A DNA stretch of 14,313 nucleotides from Treponema sp. (GCA_016297415.1 JAEDGQ010000047.1:1-14313), one strand, 5' to 3'; positions 5,599 to 13,012 are shown, numbered from the stretch's first letter. The notes: a model not told the origin generated them from the sequence alone. A program made the numbers and translations.

Positions 5599-6758
5599 TT
5601 TACTAGATTTAAGTCTTTTTTCAGCATCTGGCTGTTTGGATTGTATTCAAGAGCTTCCGTTAAAAGCTTGCGGGCTTCTTCAAGGCGGCCATTATTAAAA
5701 AGAGGAACAATACTGTTATGAACTTCAATTTCGTGACGGCCCATAATTGATTTTTCTATCATTCTGGCAATTCTGGTCTGCATCTGGCTGCTGGCATTTT
5801 CTTTATTCTGAACAAAATATGCATCAGCTTCCTGTTCCTGGCCGGCATTCAGATAATCCACACAGGCATTGTAAAGACAATTGTCAAAAGTTTTGCGAAT
5901 CATAATGGAGGGACCATACTTGTCTATGTAGCGGTTCAAATAATCAACAGCATTCAAGGTTTCGTGACGGCGGCATAGAATTGTTGTGTAATTTGTAATC
6001 AGAGTATCTGCATCTTTGCGGGCAGAAGGCTGATCACCGTCATATTCCAGAAAAACAAGACGGCTTAAATCAAGAGGAATTGCAGTATCGTATGCTTCTT
6101 CATCATTTAAGTCTGCTGCAAGATTTTTTCCAGTAAGAGTTGCAAAGGCTTTTTCTGAAACTTCCCTTCTTCCTGCATAATACTTTTTTGTTACATAAGT
6201 ATAACGGCGGGTATCTTCAGTCTGCATTACTGTTTTTCTGGAACCAGGATTAAAACCATAAGGATTTGTTGTTTCTACATCTATTTTCTGACCGTCAATA
6301 TAAACTGTACAGAAAGCGTGGATTGTACATTCCTGACCACGGCAGTCAATTCCCAGGCTTCGGCTTAAAGCAAGGTAAAGAAGGCTGGCTGTAACACAGT
6401 TATATTTGCCTGTTGTAAGGGTTACATCCAGACAGGTAGTTTTTTCTACATATTGTGAAAGAATTTTTTTATACAAAAACCCGAGGACAGCTTCTGCAGC
6501 TTCTATCTGGCTCAAAGCTCCATATTCCTGAGAAACTTCCTTTTCCAGCTGATTGTATTTTTCCATACATTCTGTCCAGAGCTGGCTTTCTGGTGCACAG
6601 AGGGAATATTCCAGGGCTGTTTCAATTATTTCTCTGGAAGTCAGTTCCCGGGATTCTTCAAACTGTGTATTGATTAGTGGATCAAGAGAAGGTTCTGCAA
6701 AACAAAAAAATGAGAATACAAGAATTAATATTGTTTTTGTAAGTGATGATTTTATCAT
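5580..6758 (-). CDS. Secreted transglutaminase-like protein with C-terminal TPR-like helices
   Basis: This is a 392-residue exported protein. Residues 1-21 form a signal peptide (basic start, hydrophobic core, likely cut after FCFA). A transglutaminase/cysteine-protease-like domain spans about residues 85-170, with Cys121 in KYNCVTASLLYLALSRSLGI, His147 in TIHAFCTVYIDG, and Asp160 in KIDVETTNPYG as the probable triad. The C-terminal half is helical, and 351-389 (NNGRLEEARKLLTEALEYNP) resembles a tetratricopeptide repeat. The domain could hydrolyse or cross-link peptides outside the inner membrane; its substrate is unknown. The start overlaps the ATPase stop by four bases (ATGA), so the gene is the last of the ABC-transporter operon and is translationally coupled. 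Its final codons, NRALQQ, are encoded by repeat copy B, so the original C-terminus may have been replaced. Confidence 0.8.
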   Translation of the reverse strand: MIKSSLTKTILILVFSFFCFAEPSLDPLINTQFEESRELTSREIIETALEYSLCAPESQLWTECMEKYNQLEKEVSQEYGALSQIEAAEAVLGFLYKKILSQYVEKTTCLDVTLTTGKYNCVTASLLYLALSRSLGIDCRGQECTIHAFCTVYIDGQKIDVETTNPYGFNPGSRKTVMQTEDTRRYTYVTKKYYAGRREVSEKAFATLTGKNLAADLNDEEAYDTAIPLDLSRLVFLEYDGDQPSARKDADTLITNYTTILCRRHETLNAVDYLNRYIDKYGPSIMIRKTFDNCLYNACVDYLNAGQEQEADAYFVQNKENASSQMQTRIARMIEKSIMGRHEIEVHNSIVPLFNNGRLEEARKLLTEALEYNPNSQMLKKDLNLVNRALQQ

Positions 6759-7753
6759 TTTTTCAGTTCAAGGAAACGCTTAATCCGTAATGTAAGGAAA
6801 CGGCCTGTTTCAATGTGGTTTTCTTCAGCCGGAACATCAACTGTAACTACAGCACTTGAACCGTCATTAAGCCTTATTCTGTATCTTGTATTCTGACCAA
6901 GAAAAGAAGAAGAAAGAACTGTTCCGGAAACTGTCAGAGCCTTTCCTGTCAGTGCTTCATTCTGCAAAACCGGTTCAAACCATTCCGGACGAACAGCTAG
7001 TCTTTTGCCATCTGCTGTTGTAACAAAATTGGCACGGCCTACAAAATCTGCAACAAATTCATTGTCTGGATTAAAGTAAATCTGTCTTGGAGTTCCCATC
7101 TGCAGGAGTTTTCCATGGTTTAATACAGCAATATTATCTGAAAGAGAAAGAGCTTCTTCCTGATCATGAGTTACATAAAGTGTTGTAATTCCAACCTGAC
7201 TTTGAATCTCTTTTAATTCTTCCCTGACCTGTGTACGGAGTTTTGCATCAAGAGATGAAAGTGGTTCGTCCATTAAGAGAATTTTTGGCTCAAGAACAAG
7301 AGCGCGGCCTAAGGCAACCCGCTGCTGCTGCCCTCCTGAAAGAGCATGAGGAAACCGGTCAAGAAGGTTTGCTATACCAAGAATTCGGGCAGTTTTATGA
7401 ATACGGGCAATATTTTCTTCGCTGTTACCTTTTTGAATTTTAAGTCCGTACAGAAGATTCTGCTGAACTGTAAGATGTGGAAAAAGGGCGTAATCCTGAA
7501 ATACCATTCCAATCTGTCGTTTTTCTGCCGGAATTGATTTCTGATCCTGTCCTTCGATTATAATTGAACCTGAATCAGGTGTTAAAAAACCTGAAACAAG
7601 TCTGAGTAAAGTTGTCTTACCACAGCCGCTTGGTCCTAAAAGTGTTGTAAAGCTACCCTTTTTAACTTCGAGAGAAAAATCTGAAACTGCCGGTGTATTA
7701 CCAAACTTATATGAGACGTTTCTGAATGTAAGGCTTGCAGAATTATTTTCCAT
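6755..7753 (-). CDS. ABC transporter ATPase, FbpC/AfuC/PotA-like
   Basis: This 332-residue ATPase powers uptake through the adjacent permease at the cytoplasmic face of the membrane. Motifs are Walker A GPSGCGKTT (40-48), Q-loop Gln86 in MVFQDYALFPH, signature LSGGQQQR (138-145), Walker B ILLMDEP (158-164), D-loop SSLDA (166-170) and switch His196. A C-terminal TOBE-like domain (about 250-330) begins at RLAVRPEWFEPV and has the beta-rich pattern seen in iron, polyamine and phosphonate importers. I chose the ATG at 7753 rather than a TTG at 7783: it follows the permease stop by one base, and residues upstream add nothing to the ABC fold. The next gene overlaps by four bases. Confidence 0.94.
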   Translation of the reverse strand: MENNSASLTFRNVSYKFGNTPAVSDFSLEVKKGSFTTLLGPSGCGKTTLLRLVSGFLTPDSGSIIIEGQDQKSIPAEKRQIGMVFQDYALFPHLTVQQNLLYGLKIQKGNSEENIARIHKTARILGIANLLDRFPHALSGGQQQRVALGRALVLEPKILLMDEPLSSLDAKLRTQVREELKEIQSQVGITTLYVTHDQEEALSLSDNIAVLNHGKLLQMGTPRQIYFNPDNEFVADFVGRANFVTTADGKRLAVRPEWFEPVLQNEALTGKALTVSGTVLSSSFLGQNTRYRIRLNDGSSAVVTVDVPAEENHIETGRFLTLRIKRFLELKK

Positions 7754-7754
7754 A

Positions 7755-9383
7755 CTAATCACTGTTCCAGATGTTATATTCAAAACGGCGGATTAAAACT
7801 CTTCCGACTCCAAGTATTATAAATGTTATTAAAGTTAGCACAAGAGCAAGGGCTGCAGATTTTCCCCAGTCTCCCTGCTCTGCCAGATTAAGGATTTTTA
7901 CACTGGCAAGACTTGTTTTAAAAGAAACAAGAAAGATTACAGAACTTAAAGTGCCTACACCACGAACAAAATCATAAGTAAATGAACTGAAAATTCCACC
8001 TGCACTTAGAGGAAGAATTATTGAAGTAAAAACCTTAAACCGGTCAGCACCAAGAGAACGGCCGGCTTCATCAAGTGTAAGTTTTAACCTGGAAAAAGTT
8101 GATGAGCAGATTCTGTAGCTGAAGGGAAGATAACTTACTGTCATTGCAATTACAATAAGCAGGGCACTACCCCTGAACTTAACGGCATGGGCTCCATAGG
8201 CAAGGGCAATTCCAAAAAGTGTACCAGGTATTGCAGAGGGAAGCTGACTTACAGTATCAAGAGCGCTGCCTGAAGAAATATGTGTACGCTGCGAAAAATA
8301 AGCTGTTACTGCTGCAATTGAGGTTGCGGCTACTGCGGAAATAAATGCAAGGACAATAGAATTAAACAGATGAGTTTTATACCCCCATACTGCTTTTATA
8401 TGATCAATAGTAAAACTTGTGTTGATTCCCCACAATTTCTGGAATGCACCTGCAAAAAGAGAAAAGAGCTGGGCAAGGATAAGGAATGATAAGAAAGAAC
8501 AAAATATGGTAAGCATTATATTTGCAGCTTTTGAAACGCTGTTATTTGAAGCTGCAGAACCTTTTCCGCCTATTGTTGCAAGTTTAAGTGCATTTTTCTT
8601 CATCATTTTATTCTGAGCAATAAAAAGAATTACAGAGGGCACCAGAAGAATAAGACCAAGAACAGCGCTGGTACCTGTATTAAGCCATCCTGTAAGCTGA
8701 GTATAAACTTCTACTGCCAGTACCTTAAAACGGCCTCCCACAATGAGAGGATTTCCAAAATCACTAAGTACACTGACAGCTATAAAAAGAAGTGCAGAAG
8801 CAATTCCACTGAGGCTTAAAGGAAGCGTTACAGTAAAAAATATTTTGCTGCGTCCTGCTCCCATACTTCTTGCAGCCTGTTCAATTGCAGGATTTATGCC
8901 AGTAAGAGTCTGTACACAGATCAAATAGGCAAGAGGAAAAAAACAGAGTACCTGACTTAAAAGAAGTCCCCAAAAACCGTAAAGTGAAATATCAAGGCCT
9001 AAAAGAGTTTTTGTTATAAAGCCCTGTCGTCCAAAAAGCAGAATAAATGAAAGACCGCCTACAAAAGGTGGTGTTACCATGTGAATTACAGGAACTGCCG
9101 CAAAAAACTTACGGAAAGGAAGATTTCCCCTGACTACGGCATAGGCATAAATATATCCGAACACAACAGAAACAAGTGTTGAACTTATACACTCAATTAC
9201 TGTGTTTTTTATAGAAGATAGAAAACGTGTTGTGCAGAACACGGCTTCAAAGTCCTGTCTGCCTGCTGAAAGAAGAACAAAAAAAACGGGAACAATTACA
9301 AATAAAGAATAAAACAGCCAGAGGAAAGCAATAGTAAAAATTGTGCTCCAGCTTTTATTTGTTTTTATTGTTCCCGATTTCAA
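7755..9383 (-). CDS. ABC transporter permease, fused two-domain FbpB/ThiP type
   Basis: This 542-residue inner-membrane protein contains two homologous permease halves in one chain, about twelve spans in total. Each half carries the cytoplasmic EAA loop that docks to the ATPase: EQAARSMGAGRSKIFFTVTL (168-187) and DEAGRSLGADRFKVFTSIIL (438-457). The halves are joined by a basic linker at about 258-290. This fused layout is typical of Fe3+, thiamine and 2-aminoethylphosphonate importers. The first codon is probably TTG (9383), 13 bases after the lipoprotein gene; no ATG occurs before the first membrane span and the ribosome binding site is weak. That may lower its output relative to the abundant binding protein. 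It lies second in the operon, immediately before the ATPase. Confidence 0.93.
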   Translation of the reverse strand: MKSGTIKTNKSWSTIFTIAFLWLFYSLFVIVPVFFVLLSAGRQDFEAVFCTTRFLSSIKNTVIECISSTLVSVVFGYIYAYAVVRGNLPFRKFFAAVPVIHMVTPPFVGGLSFILLFGRQGFITKTLLGLDISLYGFWGLLLSQVLCFFPLAYLICVQTLTGINPAIEQAARSMGAGRSKIFFTVTLPLSLSGIASALLFIAVSVLSDFGNPLIVGGRFKVLAVEVYTQLTGWLNTGTSAVLGLILLVPSVILFIAQNKMMKKNALKLATIGGKGSAASNNSVSKAANIMLTIFCSFLSFLILAQLFSLFAGAFQKLWGINTSFTIDHIKAVWGYKTHLFNSIVLAFISAVAATSIAAVTAYFSQRTHISSGSALDTVSQLPSAIPGTLFGIALAYGAHAVKFRGSALLIVIAMTVSYLPFSYRICSSTFSRLKLTLDEAGRSLGADRFKVFTSIILPLSAGGIFSSFTYDFVRGVGTLSSVIFLVSFKTSLASVKILNLAEQGDWGKSAALALVLTLITFIILGVGRVLIRRFEYNIWNSD

Positions 9384-9396
9384 TTTTTTAGTCCGA

Positions 9397-10401
9397 TTAT
9401 TTTACAATATTTGACCACTTAGCAAGAACTTCTGTTTTCTGAGAAGCAGCCTTAACACTATCATAATCGATTAAATCAACATCTTCAATTCTAGTACAAC
9501 CTTCAATTACATTTGCTGCAGGGTTTACCGGAACTGTAAAATCGATTGAAGTCATAAGTTCCTGAGCTTCTTTATCAAGAATAAAGTCTACAAACTTTTT
9601 TGCCGCTGCAGGATTTCTGGCATTTTTAATAACTGAGATACAGTCAACATCTCCTGCAGTCTGGGCTGGAGAGCATGTTACAATATCAAAGCCCTGTGCC
9701 TTGTATTTTGTAAGTGCATGGATATAAGCAACACCGATTGCATATTCACCTGTACCAACAAGTTTTGGTGGAGCACTTCCGGAATCAGGGAACTGGCCAA
9801 CAAGCTGGCTGAGTTTTGTAAGATAAATCCAGCCTTCATCAGTTCCAAGACGCTGAAGCTGATTCTGAACAAAAAGATAGGCTGTAGACGAACTTGCAGG
9901 ATTTGTCATAACAATTTCGCCTTTGTATGCCGGATTGAGAAGATCTTCCCAGCTTTTTGGATAAGGAACATCCGGGAATTTCTGATCATAACGCTGTTTG
10001 TTAATGCCAATGCCAAGAGAAAGAACACAGAAACCTGTCCATGTTCCGTCCGAAGATTTTGCAAATGAAGGAAAATTTTCTGCAACAGCAGGTGTATATG
10101 CTTCAAGAGCTCCTGCATTTGCAGCCTGAATATGATAGCTTGAACCACCACCAAGCAGTACATCTGCCTGAGGATCATTTTTTTCTGAAATAACTCTGTT
10201 TACAAGTTCGCCAGTGGTAGCTCGAAGGTAATTAACTTTTATTCCTGTCTGTTCTGTAAAAAGCTTACAGAGAGCTTCTGTTTCTTCTTCATGAATAATT
10301 GAATAAACATTAAGTTCTTCAGTTTTTTTTGAGCATCCTGAAAAAACTACCGCAGCAAAAAATGATGCAGTTAAAAGTGATAAAATTGTACTTTTTTTCA
10401 T
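9397..10401 (-). CDS. ABC transporter substrate-binding lipoprotein (FbpA/AfuA-like)
   Basis: This 334-residue periplasmic binding lipoprotein starts with a signal peptide ending FSGC, with Cys23 as the lipidation site. The mature part has the type-II binding-protein pattern of the iron/thiamine/phosphonate group: LNVYSIIHEEETEALCKLFT (30-49), ADVLLGGGSSYH (79-90), PKSWEDLLNPAYKGEIVMTN (148-167) and GEYAIGVAYIHAL (218-230). The paired tyrosines that bind ferric iron in FbpA are not evident in the corresponding part, so iron is not assured; AfuA-like proteins can bind sugar phosphates. The ATG at 10401 is chosen because AAAGGGAGG lies seven bases upstream; the longer frame to 10461 starts with TTG and has no signal sequence. 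It is the first gene of the operon, behind a structured leader. Confidence 0.93.
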   Translation of the reverse strand: MKKSTILSLLTASFFAAVVFSGCSKKTEELNVYSIIHEEETEALCKLFTEQTGIKVNYLRATTGELVNRVISEKNDPQADVLLGGGSSYHIQAANAGALEAYTPAVAENFPSFAKSSDGTWTGFCVLSLGIGINKQRYDQKFPDVPYPKSWEDLLNPAYKGEIVMTNPASSSTAYLFVQNQLQRLGTDEGWIYLTKLSQLVGQFPDSGSAPPKLVGTGEYAIGVAYIHALTKYKAQGFDIVTCSPAQTAGDVDCISVIKNARNPAAAKKFVDFILDKEAQELMTSIDFTVPVNPAANVIEGCTRIEDVDLIDYDSVKAASQKTEVLAKWSNIVK

Positions 10402-10408
10402 TAAAGTA

Positions 10409-10417
10409 CCTCCCTTT
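10409..10417 (-). promoter_or_regulatory. Ribosome binding site of the lipoprotein gene, target of the leader loop
   Basis: AAAGGGAGG on the minus strand, seven bases before the ATG. All nine bases are complementary to CCTCCCTTT in the leader hairpin loop (10561-10553). A small hairpin ATTAC-TAG-GTAAT lies just upstream (10435-10423). Confidence 0.75.
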
Positions 10418-10482
10418 TTATTATTACCTAGTAATATAGTATGTTGTAAAAAAATATACAACCTTTTTATGGCAAATTGTTA

Positions 10483-10526
10483 CTAAAAAAAAGCATGGTT
10501 ACGTTTCTTGCTCCATAACCATGCTT
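10483..10526 (-). terminator. Leader terminator (attenuator) before the ABC operon
   Basis: On the minus strand AAGCATGGTTA (10526-10516) pairs perfectly with TAACCATGCTT (10501-10491) around a 14-nt loop, and the RNA continues as a run of T to 10485. It lies about 80 bases before the lipoprotein ATG and after the leader hairpins, so it would stop transcription before the operon. No gene ends upstream of it on this strand, which makes a regulatory role likely. Confidence 0.82.
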
Positions 10527-10611
10527 ATAATAAATCCGGACATGGCTGACGTAAAGGGAGGAGAACGCCAGCACTGAAGGCATACTTTTTTGCGCTTAAA
10601 GTAACCTCAGT
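10519..10611 (-). promoter_or_regulatory. Riboswitch-like leader of the ABC operon, class unknown
   Basis: Reading the minus strand 5'-3': hairpin 1 pairs ACTGAGG (10611-10605) with CCTTCAGT (10580-10573, one bulge), with an inner TACTTT/AAAGTA stem. Hairpin 2 pairs GCTGGCGT (10572-10565) with ACGTCAGC (10552-10545, one G-U pair) and has the 12-nt loop TCTCCTCCCTTT. Next, CCATG (10545-10541) can pair with CATGG (10523-10519) inside the terminator's 5' arm, which would prevent the terminator. This arrangement of two hairpins, antiterminator and terminator is typical of riboswitches and protein-binding attenuators. I could not match it to TPP, cobalamin, SAM, FMN or the other classes whose consensus I can recall; a Moco-like class could not be excluded. 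Confidence 0.6.
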
Positions 10612-10830
10612 TCCATAAATGATTATGAAGCATATAGTTATAAAAAACTTGTCAAATTCCGTCTTATATTTGATTAAAAAAGAATTATTTAGCATATTTT
10701 GTAAATAATCTTAATTTTTATCTAAAATAAACAACATTTTATAATCAACTTACTAATTCACAAAGCAATATTTTATAACTATTTTCTATATTTTTCTGTT
10801 TTTCAGGCTATTTTAAAATTTTTTTTTATC
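10612..10830. other. Divergent AT-rich intergenic region
   Basis: No gene was found. This region must hold the start of the leftward ABC-operon leader. A TTGACA occurs on the minus strand (10655-10650), but the best -10 match, TATATG (10636-10631), is only 14 bp away, so the promoter is uncertain. The rest is very AT-rich without clear repeats. Confidence 0.4.
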
Positions 10831-10839
10831 TGTTATATT
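10831..10839 (+). promoter_or_regulatory. Extended -10 promoter of the methyltransferase gene
   Basis: TGTTATATT is an extended -10 (TGn plus TATATT). Only six T residues separate it from the ATG at 10846, with no room for or sign of a Shine-Dalgarno sequence, so the transcript is probably leaderless. The spacing equals that of the XRE gene at 140. Confidence 0.55.
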
Positions 10840-10845
10840 TTTTTT

Positions 10846-11781
10846 ATGGAAAATAAGTCTTCAAAGAACAAAACTATTGATTTTTCAGAAGAAGAAGGTG
10901 CTTTATATCTTAATGACTGTATTTTTGAAAAAGACCTTCCCTCCAAATCTATCAGACTTGAAGATTCTATAATTTGCGGAGACACGTTTTCCCTTCTCGT
11001 CAGATTTGAAAAAGAACAGTTTCCTTTAATTATTGCCGACCCGCCATACAATATTTCCAAGCAGTATAACTCTTCCAGATTTACTGCAACATCTAATTCT
11101 AAATACAAAGAATACACCAAATCCTGGCTGGACCTTACACTCCCTCTCTTAAAAAAAGATGGAACCATGTACATCTGTGTTGACTGGAAAAGTTCAATTA
11201 TTTTAGGAGAAGTATTAAGCGAATACGAAGAACAGGGAATAATTACTATAAGAAACAGAATCACCTGGGAACGGGAAAAAGGACGGGGTGCCAAAGCAAA
11301 CTGGAAAAACTGTCACGAAGATATCTGGTACATTACTAAAGGTGAAAATTACATTTTTAACATCGACGCCGTTAAAATGCGTCGTAAAGTAATCGCTCCT
11401 TACAAAGAGAACGGACAGCCAAAAGACTGGACTGATGGAAAAGAAGGCAAATACAGAGATACATGCCCGTCAAACTTCTGGAACGATATAACTGTCCCAT
11501 TCTGGTCAATGGCAGAAAACACTGCCCATCCAACTCAAAAGCCTGAAAAACTTCTGGCAAAACTTATTCTCTGTTCCAGTAACGAAGGAGATCTTATTTT
11601 TGACCCCTTTGGTGGTTCCGGCTCCACAGCTGTAACAGCATGCAAACTGGGACGTCACTGGTGTACAATCGAAAAAGAAAAAAGATTCTGTGCCTGGGCT
11701 TTATACCGACTTCAAAAGGCAAAAGAAGATAAAACAATTCAGGGATATGAAGACGGCGTTTTCCATCAGAGAAACCAGTAA
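10846..11781 (+). CDS. Orphan DNA methyltransferase, N6-adenine/N4-cytosine, beta class
   Basis: This 311-residue protein should transfer a methyl group from S-adenosylmethionine to an exocyclic amino group in DNA. The catalytic motif IV is DPPYN (65-69), the type usually seen in N6-adenine enzymes. The SAM-binding motif I comes later as FDPFGGSGSTAV (252-263), preceded by HPTQKP (228-233, motif X). The order IV before X and I places it in the beta class, with target recognition between about 140 and 225 (WEREKGRGAKANWKNCHEDI). The recognition site cannot be read from the sequence. No restriction endonuclease gene is next to it; the convergent neighbour is an unrelated phosphatase-fold lipoprotein. 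The ATG at 10846 is the only Met before motif IV and lacks a ribosome binding site. The stop codon directly abuts the neighbour's stop. Confidence 0.94.
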   Translation: MENKSSKNKTIDFSEEEGALYLNDCIFEKDLPSKSIRLEDSIICGDTFSLLVRFEKEQFPLIIADPPYNISKQYNSSRFTATSNSKYKEYTKSWLDLTLPLLKKDGTMYICVDWKSSIILGEVLSEYEEQGIITIRNRITWEREKGRGAKANWKNCHEDIWYITKGENYIFNIDAVKMRRKVIAPYKENGQPKDWTDGKEGKYRDTCPSNFWNDITVPFWSMAENTAHPTQKPEKLLAKLILCSSNEGDLIFDPFGGSGSTAVTACKLGRHWCTIEKEKRFCAWALYRLQKAKEDKTIQGYEDGVFHQRNQ

Positions 11782-12786
11782 CTACCACACCACAGTACAA
11801 CTTATTGGAAAATGATCAGACCAGCCCTTTCCGTATTTTACAGAATACCGTAAAGGAAACCCCTCCGGGGAAGCCCACTCTCCGTTTTTTTCAACCTTAA
11901 AATCCTGAATCGTTACACTACGACCTGCAAAGAAGTGGTCAATTCTTTCCCAGCTGCCGTTAAAATAATAACTGCCAGGTACATAAAGTTCTCCGTTTTC
12001 TTTATACCAGGGAGAATACACATTAACTTCTTCATTTCCCCTTAGAGCAACGTTAAAGATGCTTGTTTTTCCGCTGATTCTCTTAAACTCCACAATATCT
12101 CTGTTAAAATCACCTGCGGCAAGGACACACTGACCCTTTGCATAACATTCCTGCGCTATTTCTGCCAGAAGTTTTTCCTGATAATTTCTCCACAGTTCAG
12201 TTTCTTCCTGCCCGCCGCTTTTACTTTTCCAGTGATTTACAGCCAGAGTAAGGGCCTTTTCTTTAACTGTTACCTCTGCAGTCATTATAGGCCTCATTTC
12301 CGGCTGCAGCTTTCCTTCGGTGCGTATATCAAGACTAAAAGTTTTAACATTTTTCAGGGGAAATCTGCTGATAATTCCTATACCAATAGAACTGTCTTCG
12401 CTTTTTGTAAAACAGCCGTAGCTGTAATTTCTGGAAAGATTAAAATTTGAACAGAGCCTGTTATAAATATCATAAAGCTGTTCTTCCTTTTCCAGTTCTT
12501 CCATAATCACAATATCTGCATCTACAGTTTTTATCAGGGTGGAAAGCCGCTCTAGCCGTTCATCATATTTGGATGATGACCAGCCAGCAGAGGAATTCTT
12601 AAACTCATCATATTCATTTCCATCAAAGTTTCCGTCAAAAAAAGTCTCAAGATTCCAGTTCAAGACTTTTACGCTTACCTGTCCGCTTTTATTCTTTTCT
12701 GCCAGAGAACAGGACTGACTGCAGGAACAAAAAACAAAAAAACATAAAATTGCAAAACAAAAGGTTAAAAAAGATTTTTTTATCAT
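11782..12786 (-). CDS. Endonuclease/exonuclease/phosphatase-family lipoprotein
   Basis: This 334-residue exported protein belongs to the DNase I-like/EEP superfamily, which cleaves phosphodiester or phosphate-ester bonds with a metal ion. The signal peptide is strongly hydrophobic with cysteines at 20, 22 and 26; FCSC around Cys22 is the likely lipidation site. The core motifs are all present: NWNLE (43-47), EELE (96-99), NHWKSKSGG (184-192), GDFNRD (225-230), a Trp-Glu-Arg-Ile-Asp motif (279-283) and SDHFP (323-327). Catalytic His185, Asp226, Asn228, Asp324 and His325 are therefore intact. The cellular substrate (DNA, RNA or a phosphoester) is unknown; a nutritional nuclease at the cell surface is plausible. 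The ATG at 12786 follows GAGG. The gene converges head-on with the methyltransferase gene at zero distance and has its own promoter. Confidence 0.9.
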   Translation of the reverse strand: MIKKSFLTFCFAILCFFVFCSCSQSCSLAEKNKSGQVSVKVLNWNLETFFDGNFDGNEYDEFKNSSAGWSSSKYDERLERLSTLIKTVDADIVIMEELEKEEQLYDIYNRLCSNFNLSRNYSYGCFTKSEDSSIGIGIISRFPLKNVKTFSLDIRTEGKLQPEMRPIMTAEVTVKEKALTLAVNHWKSKSGGQEETELWRNYQEKLLAEIAQECYAKGQCVLAAGDFNRDIVEFKRISGKTSIFNVALRGNEEVNVYSPWYKENGELYVPGSYYFNGSWERIDHFFAGRSVTIQDFKVEKNGEWASPEGFPLRYSVKYGKGWSDHFPISCTVVW

Positions 12787-12803
12787 AAATACCTCACTCT
12801 TAA

Positions 12804-12832
12804 TATTTACAAAGAATGATTAAAAATGACAA
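12804..12832 (-). promoter_or_regulatory. Promoter of the EEP lipoprotein gene
   Basis: On the minus strand TTGTCA (12832-12827) is 17 bp from TAAATA (12809-12804), upstream of a GAGG ribosome binding site. It begins only ten bases after the T-tract of the ychF terminator element. Confidence 0.55.
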
Positions 12833-12848
12833 AAAAAGCATAAAAAAA

Positions 12849-13012
12849 GGGCTGTCCCAAAAGTAATGAGTGTAGCGCTCATTGAGCCCTTCGGCAGGCT
12901 CAGGAACCACCCTTCGACAGGCTCAGGAACCACTCGTCGAAATGACTGCTACACTAAATATGGTGGTTTCGATAAACTCAACCACCGTAATGCAAACTTT
13001 TTGGACAGCCCC
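12849..13012 (-). repeat. GGCTGTCC terminator-like element, copy 2
   Basis: Ends GGGCTGTCC (12849-12857) and GGACAGCCC (13003-13011) are complementary. On the minus strand the structure is followed by seven T residues (12848-12842), so it terminates ychF. Inner structure: AGTGTAGCGCTCATT (12869-12883) with AATGACTGCTACACT (12941-12955), 13 of 15 paired; GGTGGTT/AACCACC (12962-12968 with 12980-12986); and a 23-bp tandem duplication (12888-12910 and 12911-12933, one mismatch) with the core TTCGACAGGCTCAGGAACC. It is the inverted relative of the copy at 5362 and is longer by insertion of the duplicated segment and the 15-bp arms. Confidence 0.75.

Noticed and set aside
5388..5721. Plus-strand ORFs over the terminator element and repeat B
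   Set aside because: Arginine/glycine-rich translations of GC-rich repeat DNA, without start signals.
10483..10611. TPP riboswitch as the identity of the ABC-operon leader
   Set aside because: A CTGAGG resembles the TPP CUGAGA box and a fused permease fits a thiamine importer, but the conserved ACCUGAUCUGG and GCGUAGGGA parts of the TPP aptamer are absent.
11782..12786. EEP lipoprotein as the restriction partner of the methyltransferase
   Set aside because: It has a signal peptide and DNase I/phosphatase-fold motifs, is exported and transcribed from its own promoter; it does not look like a restriction enzyme.
12849..13012. CRISPR array from the 23-bp repeated units
   Set aside because: Only two directly adjacent units with no spacers; it is a tandem duplication inside a hairpin element.
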